NCBI GenBank assembly: GCA_026414305.1
Contig: JAOAJH010000001.1
Span: forward strand, 1 to 64,000
Length of the DNA stretch: 64,000 bases
Source: Candidatus Aenigmatarchaeota archaeon
Lineage (GTDB): Archaea; Aenigmatarchaeota; Aenigmatarchaeia; CG10238-14
Reading direction: 5' to 3'
Shown: piece by piece, positions 50,949-60,270 of the stretch
How positions within the stretch are numbered: the stretch's first letter is position 1
How the letters are laid out: each line of letters starts with the position of its first letter
Notes under the pieces: generated by a model
Told to the model about the DNA's origin: nothing
Seen by the model: the letters and a program-made list of their open reading frames with translations, nothing else
Database searches by the model: none
Position numbers and translations under genes: made by a program

Positions 50949-51061
50949 CCGAACGATTGAAATGAACATATGCGATTTAACGAAGTGTTGCGTAGCAGGA
51001 TTTGTGAGGAGCGAACCGCAGGTGAGCGGAGCCGTTAAATCGGTGTTCATTTCTCCGAACG
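50949..51061. repeat. Inverted-repeat element copy 2 flanked by CCGAACG direct repeats
   Basis: Arms GAAATGAACA (50959-50968)+CGATTTAACG (50973-50982) vs CGTTAAATCG (51033-51042)+TGTTCATTTC (51044-51053); CCGAACG at 50949-50955 and 51055-51061. Confidence 0.8.
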
Positions 51062-51187
51062 CAGTGAGGATTGATTTTTAATGCAACGTTGGATAAAGCC
51101 CAAAAACTAAGTCGCGAGGGTGTCCTTTTGGTTAATAGATAGATTTAAATATATTATATATCTTAATAATATATAGTGATATATATT

Positions 51188-51388
51188 ATGACAAAGATTC
51201 AAATTGATTTGTCCGAAAACGAAGATAAAATTGTAGAAGTTTATAAAATAATTAACAATCTAAAATCCAAAGAAGAAGCGATAAAAGATATGATAAAGTA
51301 TTTTAAGGTTAAAATCATACCTGAAAAAATAAACAAAGAGGAAGAATTTTATAAAAAAGCATTAAATTTTGGAGGAGATAAAAAATGA
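51188..51388 (+). CDS. DUF2683-like small protein
   Basis: MTKIQIDLSENEDKIVEVYKIINNLKSKEEAIKDMIKYF; start placed at ATG 51188. Confidence 0.6.
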   Translation: MTKIQIDLSENEDKIVEVYKIINNLKSKEEAIKDMIKYFKVKIIPEKINKEEEFYKKALNFGGDKK

Positions 51389-51921
51389 ATTGGATACTAA
51401 TTTTAGGAATAGGAATTCCATCGATAGCTTTTGTTTTTGTTGCTAGGTTTATTTATAGAACGTATAATGAACTTACATGGCATCGAGTAAAAGTGGATAA
51501 AATAGCTGGGAATTTAGAAGCAGTTCTAAAAAAGAAATATGATATGATTCCTGCTTTGGTGGAAGTTGTTAAAGGATATGCTCATCATGAAAGTTCTATA
51601 TTGACAGAAATTGCTAAACTTCGTTCTCAGTGGGGAGAGGCTAAGAATTTTGACGAAAAAATAAAAACAGCCAATATGCTAGATCAAGTTCTCTCTAGAC
51701 TTTTAGTTGTTCAAGAGAATTATCCTAAATTAAAAGCCGATAAAAGTTTTCAGAATATTCAAAGAAGTATTATTTCAATGGAACACGAAATATTGAATGA
51801 AAGAAAATATTATAACGAAGTTGTAAGAAGATATAACGTTAGGGTCAAATTATTCCCAAGGAATGTTATTGCAAAAATGTTTGGTTTTAAAGAGAGAGAA
51901 TTTTTTCAAGATAAAAAGTAG
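51385..51921 (+). CDS. lemA: LemA family protein
   Basis: N-terminal TM; KVDKIAGNLEAVLKKKYDMIPALVEVVKGYAHHESSILTEIAKLR; NERKYYNEVVRRYNVRVKLFPRNVIAKMFGFKEREFF. Confidence 0.92.
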   Translation: MNWILILGIGIPSIAFVFVARFIYRTYNELTWHRVKVDKIAGNLEAVLKKKYDMIPALVEVVKGYAHHESSILTEIAKLRSQWGEAKNFDEKIKTANMLDQVLSRLLVVQENYPKLKADKSFQNIQRSIISMEHEILNERKYYNEVVRRYNVRVKLFPRNVIAKMFGFKEREFFQDKK

Positions 51922-51939
51922 TTTAAATTTTATCAGATG

Positions 51940-51960
51940 CCCGAGCGATTGAAATGAACA
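51940..51960. repeat. Partial copy 3 of the IR element (left end only)
   Basis: CCCGAGCGATTGAAATGAACA identical to copy 1 48618-48638 region apart from one C of context. Confidence 0.65.
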
Positions 51961-52086
51961 ACTATTAAACGAACTTCTTTTAACCTTTAAACTAACTTCA
52001 AATAACGAATAAATTATTTCGTCTTTTCTTCAAAACATGCATTATAACGAATATTTGCATAAAAATCAAAAAATTAAATTGTTTTT

Positions 52087-52872
52087 GTGAATAGCAATAA
52101 TTACTTTCTTGTCAGCAAATTAATAAAAGAAATAAAACTAAGAAAATATTCTTATAAAACAGGCAAAAGATACATAGATGTTGTTGTCAAATTTCTTAAA
52201 TCTGGAAAAACACCAAAAGAATTTTTGTTAGAAAATTCAAACAAAAGCAGATCTACTATGAGAACTATTTATTTTGCATTAAAATTTTTCTATGAGAATG
52301 TTCTAAATCAAAAATTTTATGAGAAAATACCATATGCAAAACCAAGCTTAAAACTGCCAACAGTTCTAAGCAAAGAAGATGTAACAAAAATGATAGACGC
52401 TGTGAAAAATACAAAACATAGAGCTATATTATCAGCGCTTTATTATGCAGGGCTGCGTTTGAATGAAGCAAGAAACTTGAGGTGGAATGACATAGATTTT
52501 CAAAGAGACATAATTCATATAAAGAAGGCCAAAGGCGACAAAGAAAGGATCGTATTTTTGCATGAAAAACTAAAACAATCGCTGAGGAATATGGGAGAAA
52601 AACAATATGGACTTGTGTTTGTTTCATCAAGAGGTGCAAAATACAGCGAAAGAACAATACAAAAAATAGTACAGAATGCCGCAAGAAAAGCAAAAATAGC
52701 AAGGAAAATAACACCACATTCATTAAGACATTCTTTTGCCACTCATCTTTTGGAAGCAGGCGTTGATATAAGATATATACAACAGCTTTTAGGACATAAA
52801 AACCTTCAATCAACTCAAATATATACACACGTAGCAAACAAAGACATAAAAAGGCTTGCAAACGCCATTTAA
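52087..52872 (+). CDS. xerA: XerA/XerC-like tyrosine recombinase
   Basis: ALYYAGLRLNEARNLRWNDID, HSLRHSFATHLLEAGVDIRYIQQLLGHKNLQSTQIYTHV. Confidence 0.95.
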   Translation: MNSNNYFLVSKLIKEIKLRKYSYKTGKRYIDVVVKFLKSGKTPKEFLLENSNKSRSTMRTIYFALKFFYENVLNQKFYEKIPYAKPSLKLPTVLSKEDVTKMIDAVKNTKHRAILSALYYAGLRLNEARNLRWNDIDFQRDIIHIKKAKGDKERIVFLHEKLKQSLRNMGEKQYGLVFVSSRGAKYSERTIQKIVQNAARKAKIARKITPHSLRHSFATHLLEAGVDIRYIQQLLGHKNLQSTQIYTHVANKDIKRLANAI

Positions 52873-52947
52873 AAAATTTTCTAATGAATAGCAACTAAAA
52901 CTTAAATACCTCAAAATTAGATATTAATCTTATCAGGTGATAAAAAC

Positions 52948-53241
52948 ATGAATCCATGGCTGAAAATACTTATAGGTTTGGTTTTGCTTGGATTGCCTCT
53001 GGCATTATACGCATATGACATAATGACACCTGGACCAGTAGTTACATTCAATATTTTAGGCAGAGACATACAACTATCTCCTGTAAGAGCATTTCTAACA
53101 GTACTAGAAGGCACAGTTCCACCATTCTTAGCATTGATCGGCTTGTTCATTGTATGGCTAGAGCTTGACGAGCTAAGAATAGAAAGAGAATTAAAGCAAG
53201 AGGAAGAAGAGGAAGAAAAACCAAAGAAAAAGAAAAAGTAA
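52948..53241 (+). CDS. Small two-TM membrane protein with acidic/basic C-tail
   Basis: Two hydrophobic segments then QEEEEEEKPKKKKK. Confidence 0.6.
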   Translation: MNPWLKILIGLVLLGLPLALYAYDIMTPGPVVTFNILGRDIQLSPVRAFLTVLEGTVPPFLALIGLFIVWLELDELRIERELKQEEEEEEKPKKKKK

Positions 53242-53247
53242 GTTGAT

Positions 53248-54279
53248 ATGGGAGTACAGATATCTCAGCTCTTGCCAAAACAAGAGATAAAAATAGAAGA
53301 GCTTGCAGGCAAAAGAATAGCCATAGATGCTTTTAATATAATTTTTCAATTTCTTTCCATTATTCGCCAAAGAGAGACAGGCGAGCCTCTTAGGGATAGC
53401 AGTGGCAGAATTACATCGCATTTGTCTGGTTTGTTTTATAGAAATTTGAGATTTCTTGAAGCTGGATTAAAGCCAATATATGTTTTTGACGGAAAACCGC
53501 CTGATTTTAAGAAAAAGACAATAAAAGAAAGAGAGGCTAAAAGAGAAGAAGCTGCAAAAAAATGGGAGCAGGCTGTTAAAGAAGGAAGAAAAGAAGATAT
53601 AATGGTTTATGCTCAAGCTTCTTCCAAACTAACAGATGAAATGATCAAGGAAAGCAAGATGCTTTTGCAATCTTTAGGCATCCCTGTTATTCAAGCAGCT
53701 TCAGAAGGTGAAGCGCAAGCAAGTTTTATGGTTATAAATGGCGATGCTTTTTCCTCAGCCAGCCAGGATAGCGACTCGCTGCTTTTCGGCTGCCCGCGTT
53801 TAGTTAGGAATCTATCAATATCAGGAAAGAGAAAAATGCCGAGGCAAGAGAAATGGATTGACATTAATCCTGAAATGATAGAGTTGCAATCAGTCTTGAA
53901 AGAATTGAATGTAACAAGAGAGCAGCTTATATGCATAGGCCTGCTTGTTGGCACTGATTATAATGATGGCATAAGCGGAATAGGACCGAAAAAGGCTTTA
54001 GCATTAGTTAAAGAAAAATCAGTCGATCAAATTTTAGCTGAATCAGATTGGAAAAGCGAGTATGACATAAATGAAATATTTGATTTTTTTGTAAACCCAC
54101 CTGTGAATAAGGATTATGAAATAAAATTCGGTGAAATTGACAAAGAATCTGTGAAGAAAATAATGGTTGATGATCATGACTTTTCTGAGCAGAGAATAGA
54201 CAATGCGTTGGAAAAGATAATTCAGCAAAAGAAAAAAGGCTCTCAGTCAAGTTTGTCAGGATGGTTTAAGAAATCTTGA
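53248..54279 (+). CDS. fen: Flap endonuclease 1
   Basis: MGVQISQLLP...GKRIAIDAFNIIFQFL...EGEAQASFM; C-terminal QSSLSGWFKKS PIP-box. Confidence 0.96.
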   Translation: MGVQISQLLPKQEIKIEELAGKRIAIDAFNIIFQFLSIIRQRETGEPLRDSSGRITSHLSGLFYRNLRFLEAGLKPIYVFDGKPPDFKKKTIKEREAKREEAAKKWEQAVKEGRKEDIMVYAQASSKLTDEMIKESKMLLQSLGIPVIQAASEGEAQASFMVINGDAFSSASQDSDSLLFGCPRLVRNLSISGKRKMPRQEKWIDINPEMIELQSVLKELNVTREQLICIGLLVGTDYNDGISGIGPKKALALVKEKSVDQILAESDWKSEYDINEIFDFFVNPPVNKDYEIKFGEIDKESVKKIMVDDHDFSEQRIDNALEKIIQQKKKGSQSSLSGWFKKS

Positions 54280-54946
54280 ATTTTTTGAAAAATTTATCCA
54301 AACCTTTTTGCTCATATTTCTTGACAATCTCCTGTACAGTTTCCCAAGTTGTTCTTATGTTTTTCGGCATCTTTCCATTGTTCTCTTTGGCCAATTTTTC
54401 CAGAAATTCTATTGTTTTTTGATCATGGCTGTAGCCAACGCCAAAATCATAATTGAATTCTTTTTTCAGCTTTTCAATCTTGTTGTCTCTTTCAACTTTT
54501 GCAATTATTGATGCAGCTGAGACAACAGGATAATTTTTGTCAGCATAATTTTCAAAAACAAATTTTGCTTTTTTTGCATTTTCATCAAGTTTTGAAAATA
54601 AAAAATCTCTAAATTTATTGCTGTTAAAGCTTGGTGTGTCTATTATAATCTTGTCAGCAGGCACCATGTTTATTATGTCAGCCATTTTCAAGGCTTCAAT
54701 CTGATTCAAGTTGATGCCGCTTTTTCTCATAGAGTCTATGTTACATGCAGAAACACTGAGGACAACAACATTTTCAGCAATTTCATCAATTTTTTTTGCC
54801 AATTCCTCTCTTTTTTTCGGCGTTAATTCTTTTGAATCTCTTACCCCAATTTTTTTTAATTCATCATACCGACTTTCATCTATTGTCAACCCACAAATAA
54901 CAAGCGGTCCTATTACAGCACCTCTTCCTGCTTCATCAATTCCCAT
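54266..54946 (-). CDS. rnhB: Ribonuclease HII
   Basis: MGIDEAGRGAVIGPLVICG. Confidence 0.95.
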   Translation of the reverse strand: MGIDEAGRGAVIGPLVICGLTIDESRYDELKKIGVRDSKELTPKKREELAKKIDEIAENVVVLSVSACNIDSMRKSGINLNQIEALKMADIINMVPADKIIIDTPSFNSNKFRDFLFSKLDENAKKAKFVFENYADKNYPVVSAASIIAKVERDNKIEKLKKEFNYDFGVGYSHDQKTIEFLEKLAKENNGKMPKNIRTTWETVQEIVKKYEQKGLDKFFKKFKIS

Positions 54947-55005
54947 TATTTTGATAGTATCACCTGAAATTCAATAAAATATATTTTAATTGCTAATAGA
55001 AATAC

Positions 55006-55431
55006 ATGCTTGCAGACAATTTAGCTGAAAGACTGAAAAAAGGCGAATTGATAGAAGATGTGTTGGCATCTTATGATTGGAAAGATTTTGAAATGATTGT
55101 TGAAGAGATATTTCAATTTCATGGTTTTGCTACAAAAAGAAATTTTAGGTTCAAGAATGAAAAAAGATACGAAATTGACATAATAGCAGAATCAGATTCA
55201 GTTGTGTTTTGCGTTGATTGCAAGAGATGGGGAAGAGGAAGGCAGAAAACATATGCGTTGAAAAAGGCAGCGGAAAAGCAAATGGAGCGAACAGAAAAAA
55301 TAGCTTCTTCAAAGAAGGCAATTCCTTTAATAATTACATTAATGGATGAGCAGGTACAAAGCCAGCAAGTATATTTTGTACCAATATGGAAGCTTAATGA
55401 ATTTTTGAACTCCTGGGAGATGTATTTTTAA
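55006..55431 (+). CDS. PD-(D/E)XK (Mrr-like) nuclease
   Basis: DWKDFEMIVEEIFQFHGFATKRNFRF...YEIDIIAESDSVVFCVDCKRW. Confidence 0.7.
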   Translation: MLADNLAERLKKGELIEDVLASYDWKDFEMIVEEIFQFHGFATKRNFRFKNEKRYEIDIIAESDSVVFCVDCKRWGRGRQKTYALKKAAEKQMERTEKIASSKKAIPLIITLMDEQVQSQQVYFVPIWKLNEFLNSWEMYF

Positions 55432-55483
55432 ATGCCTATTTAAATATTTATAAAGTTTTATATAGTAGAATGGAGGTGTATTA

Positions 55484-56035
55484 ATGACTAAATTCAATAT
55501 AAAAATAGAAAACATCGTTGCTTCTGCATCGTTAGGCGTTCGTGTACCGCTTGAAAAAATGATAAAATACCTTGAAGGTACTGAATATGAGCCTGAGCAA
55601 TTTCCTGGCTTGGTTTACAGAGTTAAAGATCCTAAGGCTGCGACATTAATCTTCTCTTCTGGCAAAATTGTCTGTACAGGAGCTAGAAGCATTGAAGATG
55701 TTAAAAGAGTTGTAAAAAAGGTTATTGATGCAATCAAAAGTGCTGGCATAGGTAACCCAACAAAATACACTGTGCAAATAGAAAACATCGTTGCATCAGC
55801 AAAGCTAAAATCAACACTTAATCTAGACAAAATAGCATTTGAGGTTGAAGAGTCTGAATATGAGCCTGAGCAATTTCCTGGCTTGGTTTTGAGAATGAGA
55901 AATCCAAAAGTGGCTTTCTTGCTTTTCTCTTCTGGCAAAATTGTCTGCACAGGAGCTCGAAAGATAAAGGATGTCGAGTCTGCAGTTGAAATGCTGTCAG
56001 GAAAGCTAAAAAGCATAGGAGCGCTGAATGAATAG
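55484..56035 (+). CDS. tbp: TATA-box binding protein
   Basis: Two direct repeats with YEPEQFPGLVYR...IFSSGKIVCTGARS. Confidence 0.97.
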   Translation: MTKFNIKIENIVASASLGVRVPLEKMIKYLEGTEYEPEQFPGLVYRVKDPKAATLIFSSGKIVCTGARSIEDVKRVVKKVIDAIKSAGIGNPTKYTVQIENIVASAKLKSTLNLDKIAFEVEESEYEPEQFPGLVLRMRNPKVAFLLFSSGKIVCTGARKIKDVESAVEMLSGKLKSIGALNE

Positions 56036-56083
56036 ATTTCATTCCAATAAAACATAAGAATATCAACAATAAACAATTAGATT

Positions 56084-58108
56084 ATGGAAAGCAGGGAAAT
56101 ACTAGACGAATTTGTCGATTTTCTGAGAACAAATTATTACAAGGAATTGGCAGATGTTTTTTCTAAAGGCGAGAAATCAATATTCATAGATTTTGCTTTG
56201 ATAGATAAATACAAACCTGATCTGGCTGACTTGCTACTTGAAAAACCTGAAGATACATTGAAGCTTTTTGAAGCTGCTGTCGAACAGATTGATTTGCCTG
56301 AAAAGAGAAGCATCAAAGTAAGGCTTTTTAATTTGCCTAAAAGCGCTGAAATCAGGATAAGGAATATAAGGTCAGAGCATTTAGGAAAGCTTTTATGCGT
56401 TGACGGCATTGTCAAAAGAGCGTCTGAAATAAGGCCAGAAGTATCTGAAATAGTTTTTCAATGCAACGAATGCGGCGAAAAAATAGTCGTTCTTCAGACA
56501 GAAAAGGAAAAAACACTTGTCTATCCGACAATGTGTGATAATTGCAAGTCAAAAAGAGGTTTTAAAGTCCTTGATCAAAAATTGTATGATGCAAGATGGG
56601 TTGCGATTGAAGAGCCTTTTGAGATAACTACAGGCGAGAGGCCGTCAGAAATAATGATTTATTTGAAAGAGGATTTGACATCGCCTAAAATGCAGTCAAA
56701 AACAGATCCAGGAAACAGAATTAAAGTAATAGGCATTTTGAAGGAAGTGCCAAGAAGGACTTCAAAAGGCGGGAAGACAAGACAGATGGAGATATTGCTG
56801 GATGCCAATAATGTTGAGTCGACTCAAATAGAATGGGAAGAGCTTGTTATAAGTGAAGAGGAAGAAGCACAGATAAAAGAATTGTCAAAGGATCCGAAAA
56901 TATATGACAAGCTTGTTGCATCGCTTGCTCCAAGCATGTATGGATTGGACGTTGTAAAACTTGCTATTATCATGCAGTTCTTTGGCGGTGTTCCTAAAAT
57001 TTTGAAGGATGGAACGAGAATAAGAGGGGATATACACATTTTGCTTGTTGGTGACCCAGCTGTTGGCAAGAGTCAGTTGCTTAAGTTAGCTTCACAAATG
57101 ATGCCGAGAGGCAAGTATGTTTCAGGTAAAGGCGTCACCGGTGCTGGTTTAACAGCAGCTGTTGTTAAAGATGAGCAGTTTTTAGGCGGATGGGTTTTGG
57201 AAGCAGGTGCTCTAGTGCTTGCGAACAATTCTATAATAGCAATAGACGAGTTTGATAAAATGGAAAAAAGCGATCAGGTTGCAATGCACGAAGCAATGTC
57301 TCTGCAGCAAATATCAATAGCCAAAGCATCTATTGTTGCTACTTTGCCTGCGAGAACATCTGTCTTAGCAGGAGCAAATCCAAAATTAAGCAGGTTTGAC
57401 CAATACAAGCCAATAGGTGAACAGGTAGACATACCTGAGACGCTGCTGAGCAGGTTTGATGTTAAATTTGCTTTGAGAGACATACCAAATCCTGAAGTTG
57501 ATGAAAAGATGATTGATCACCTTTTAATGTCAAGACATTTCAATGAAGAGGAAATGGTGCCATTAATCAATGCAGATTTGCTGAAAAAATATGTTGCTTA
57601 TGCAAAAATGCACTGCAATCCTGTTATGACAAAAGAAGCTGCAAAAAAATTAAAGGATTTTTACATAGAGATGAGAAGCAAGTCATCAATATCAGGCGAG
57701 GTGCAAGCCGTTGCAATAACAATGAGGCAGTATGAAGCTTTGGTTAGGATGGCAGAAGCAAGCGCTCGAGTTCAGTTAAGAGATTTTGTGACGCCAGAAG
57801 ACGCTGATAGAGCAATTGAAATAATGAAGTATACGTTAAGGCAGTTTGGTTTTGATGAAAAGACAGGCACGTTTGACATTGATAAAGCAGAAGGTGGTGT
57901 AAGCAGTGCTCAAAGAAGCAAGATAAAGATTGTAACTGATATAATTGAAGAGCTTGAAAGGGAGATGCAGTCAAAATCAATACCTATTGATGATTTGAGA
58001 AAAAGAGCTCAAGAGCAAGGAGTAGGTGACGTTGATAATATAATCAGAAAAATGAAAGAAGAAGGCATTGTCTTTGAGCCTAAGCATGGATTTATTCAGA
58101 GGATTTAG
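56084..58108 (+). CDS. mcm: Minichromosome maintenance helicase MCM
   Basis: LLVGDPAVGKSQLLK, IDEFDKM, LLSRFDVKF; zinc motif CNECGEKI...CDNCKS. Confidence 0.97.
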   Translation: MESREILDEFVDFLRTNYYKELADVFSKGEKSIFIDFALIDKYKPDLADLLLEKPEDTLKLFEAAVEQIDLPEKRSIKVRLFNLPKSAEIRIRNIRSEHLGKLLCVDGIVKRASEIRPEVSEIVFQCNECGEKIVVLQTEKEKTLVYPTMCDNCKSKRGFKVLDQKLYDARWVAIEEPFEITTGERPSEIMIYLKEDLTSPKMQSKTDPGNRIKVIGILKEVPRRTSKGGKTRQMEILLDANNVESTQIEWEELVISEEEEAQIKELSKDPKIYDKLVASLAPSMYGLDVVKLAIIMQFFGGVPKILKDGTRIRGDIHILLVGDPAVGKSQLLKLASQMMPRGKYVSGKGVTGAGLTAAVVKDEQFLGGWVLEAGALVLANNSIIAIDEFDKMEKSDQVAMHEAMSLQQISIAKASIVATLPARTSVLAGANPKLSRFDQYKPIGEQVDIPETLLSRFDVKFALRDIPNPEVDEKMIDHLLMSRHFNEEEMVPLINADLLKKYVAYAKMHCNPVMTKEAAKKLKDFYIEMRSKSSISGEVQAVAITMRQYEALVRMAEASARVQLRDFVTPEDADRAIEIMKYTLRQFGFDEKTGTFDIDKAEGGVSSAQRSKIKIVTDIIEELEREMQSKSIPIDDLRKRAQEQGVGDVDNIIRKMKEEGIVFEPKHGFIQRI

Positions 58109-58376
58109 GATAATAGATTTCCAATATTTGTGTTGTGATTATGTTTGTATCACCATGTAAATTCATAACCATTCTCATTCCTTTTTCTGGTTGATTTTCT
58201 AGTTCACCGGGTTTAGCATAACATGCATTTACCCAATCTTCTGTTCCTTTTTGTGCACGAGTGAAACCAACTAATTTGCCTCTATAATTTTTATCTCCAT
58301 CAAAAACTTGATTTTTTATTATCCCATAAAGCGTGTTTACTGTTTGTACAACAAGATCATATGTTTCATTGCTCAT
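58092..58376 (-). CDS. Hypothetical protein
   Basis: 94 aa ORF, convergent with mcm. Confidence 0.5.
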   Translation of the reverse strand: MSNETYDLVVQTVNTLYGIIKNQVFDGDKNYRGKLVGFTRAQKGTEDWVNACYAKPGELENQPEKGMRMVMNLHGDTNIITTQILEIYYPKSSE

Positions 58377-58456
58377 AAAAAAACAATAAAACCAAAGTTT
58401 AAAAACCTTTGTTTTACCAAATAAATTTAAATCTTCTCAACCCAATAAACTAATTC

Positions 58457-59080
58457 ATGAAAATTGGAATATTTGACTGGTTTCTAGATACATTCAGGTT
58501 AAGAAAACCAATAAGGCTTGGAATATATGGTAGCGTTAATGTAGGAAAAACAACTCTAGCAAACAAAATAGCGCTTGATTGGACTGGTGAAGAGATAGGT
58601 TCAATTTCAGCAGTTCCGCACGAAACAAGATTTGTGCAAAAAAAGGAAAAGGTCGAAATAAAACACGGCGGAAAGAGGATAACAATTAATTTACTTGACA
58701 TGCCTGGCTTGGCAACAAAAATAGATTATAGAGATTTTTTGAAATACGGTATAAAAAGAAAGGAAGCAAAGGAGAGAGCAAAGGAGGCAACCCAAGGTGT
58801 TATAGAGGCCATAAAATGGCTGAATAATGTTGATACTGTTTTAGCTGTTATGGATGCAACAAAAGATCCTTTGACACAGGTAAACGCCACGCTTCTAGGA
58901 AATTTGGAAGCCAAAAACATCCCAGTTATAATAGTAATAAACAAGATTGATTTGAAAAACGCAAAACCAGAAAACATAAAGGAAATGTTCTCTCAATACC
59001 CATCTGTTGAAGTTTCTGCATTGACAGGAAAGAATATTGATAAATTGTATGAGATGATTGCAAAATATGCGAGGAGATAA
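58457..59080 (+). CDS. Era-like GTPase
   Basis: GIYGSVNVGKTTLANKI, DMPGLATKIDY, NKID. Confidence 0.9.
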   Translation: MKIGIFDWFLDTFRLRKPIRLGIYGSVNVGKTTLANKIALDWTGEEIGSISAVPHETRFVQKKEKVEIKHGGKRITINLLDMPGLATKIDYRDFLKYGIKRKEAKERAKEATQGVIEAIKWLNNVDTVLAVMDATKDPLTQVNATLLGNLEAKNIPVIIVINKIDLKNAKPENIKEMFSQYPSVEVSALTGKNIDKLYEMIAKYARR

Positions 59081-59081
59081 A

Positions 59082-59495
59082 ATGAAAAAAATAAAGATGG
59101 ACTTTATTTCTTCTGCTTCACTTAGCGAGAAGGAGCCTGAAAAAAGGATAAATTTTATATTAAACAAGATTAAAGATGGTTCTATACTTGTTATAGATGG
59201 TGTGCTAAAACCAGAAGAGGAGATGAATTTGATAAGAGAAACCATGAGAAGGGTTGATGAAGGTTTTCCTGGCATAGAAGTATGCAGCCTTAAAAAACCT
59301 GGAAATTTCCTTACAAATTTAGTTGACAAGTTTATGGATAGAAAAGAGGATATACAAAGAATGTTTGGCACATTGACTGGCAATCCATCAATAACAACAA
59401 ACTTGAGGACAGGGTTGACATTTATAGGCCCTGCAAAAGTTATAAAAAAGATAAAGAAAAACCCAGATTCTTTTTCTGTTTTGGCAGAGGTGTAA
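59082..59495 (+). CDS. DUF2073 family protein
   Basis: Position between Era-like GTPase and Zn-ribbon gene; MKKIKMDFISSASL...ILVIDGVLKPEEEMNLIRETM. Confidence 0.75.
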   Translation: MKKIKMDFISSASLSEKEPEKRINFILNKIKDGSILVIDGVLKPEEEMNLIRETMRRVDEGFPGIEVCSLKKPGNFLTNLVDKFMDRKEDIQRMFGTLTGNPSITTNLRTGLTFIGPAKVIKKIKKNPDSFSVLAEV

Positions 59496-59499
59496 ATTT

Positions 59500-59874
59500 A
59501 TGTCGCATAAATGTCTTAGATGCGGGAAGCTATATGAAAATGATGATCCCCAAGTCATCAAAGGGTGCACATGCGGCTCTATTTTCTTCTTGTTCATAAA
59601 AGACAAGTCTGAAATAGAAAAGTTCCAGGAGATAGAAAGGAATTTAAAGCTAAATAGAACAAGTTTGGAAATGGAATTGGAAAAAGAGTTTATCAAAGCG
59701 GCAAACGAAGAAAATAAGTTTGGCGTTGAAACAATAAAGAATCCGATTGACGGTGTTTATGAGATAAATCTTGAGGCTTTGCTTAACAAGCAACCTCTAG
59801 TCATTCTAAAGAACGGAAGAACATATATGATACATTTGCCTTCTGTTTTTGAAAAGGTAAAAGAAAGAGATTAA
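59500..59874 (+). CDS. Archaeal Zn-ribbon protein of the GTPase/DUF2073 cluster
   Basis: MSHKCLRCGKLYENDDPQVIKGCTCGSIFFLFIK. Confidence 0.75.
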   Translation: MSHKCLRCGKLYENDDPQVIKGCTCGSIFFLFIKDKSEIEKFQEIERNLKLNRTSLEMELEKEFIKAANEENKFGVETIKNPIDGVYEINLEALLNKQPLVILKNGRTYMIHLPSVFEKVKERD

Positions 59875-60209
59875 CCACCTGTTAAAAGATTTCTAGCTTG
59901 TTGGGTTAATCCATCTTCAGCTGTTATGTTTTTTATCAAACCAACATTTATCGCTTGATAAACAGTAACTGTTTTGTTTTGAACTTGGTTGTAAAATATT
60001 TGACCTTGATAACAGTAGCACATACCGTCTTTTACAAATGCAAAGTCTAGGTTTGCATAATCACAAAACTGGTTGCACATTGAAACTTGAGTTTTTGGTT
60101 GTGCTGAAATGAAACTGTTCAGGAAAAATCCCGCTGCAAAGAATATCAGCAACAAAAATAATCTTGTCAAATCTCTCTTTTTTATTTTAATAAAGTCGTC
60201 ATCAGGCAT
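59871..60209 (-). CDS. Single-TM hypothetical protein with extracellular Cys
   Basis: TM LLLIFFAAGFFLNSFISA then Cys-containing region. Confidence 0.5.
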   Translation of the reverse strand: MPDDDFIKIKKRDLTRLFLLLIFFAAGFFLNSFISAQPKTQVSMCNQFCDYANLDFAFVKDGMCYCYQGQIFYNQVQNKTVTVYQAINVGLIKNITAEDGLTQQARNLLTGG

Positions 60210-60270
60210 ATTGATTATATGTGTAGTTAACTAAATAAGCTTTTTTATTAAAACTTTAAATTATTATTTT

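Noticed and set aside
52038-52070. Possible dif-like palindrome (tgcattataacgaatatttgca) near xerA
   Set aside because: Arms match weakly and I cannot compare to a lineage-specific dif consensus or replication terminus position.
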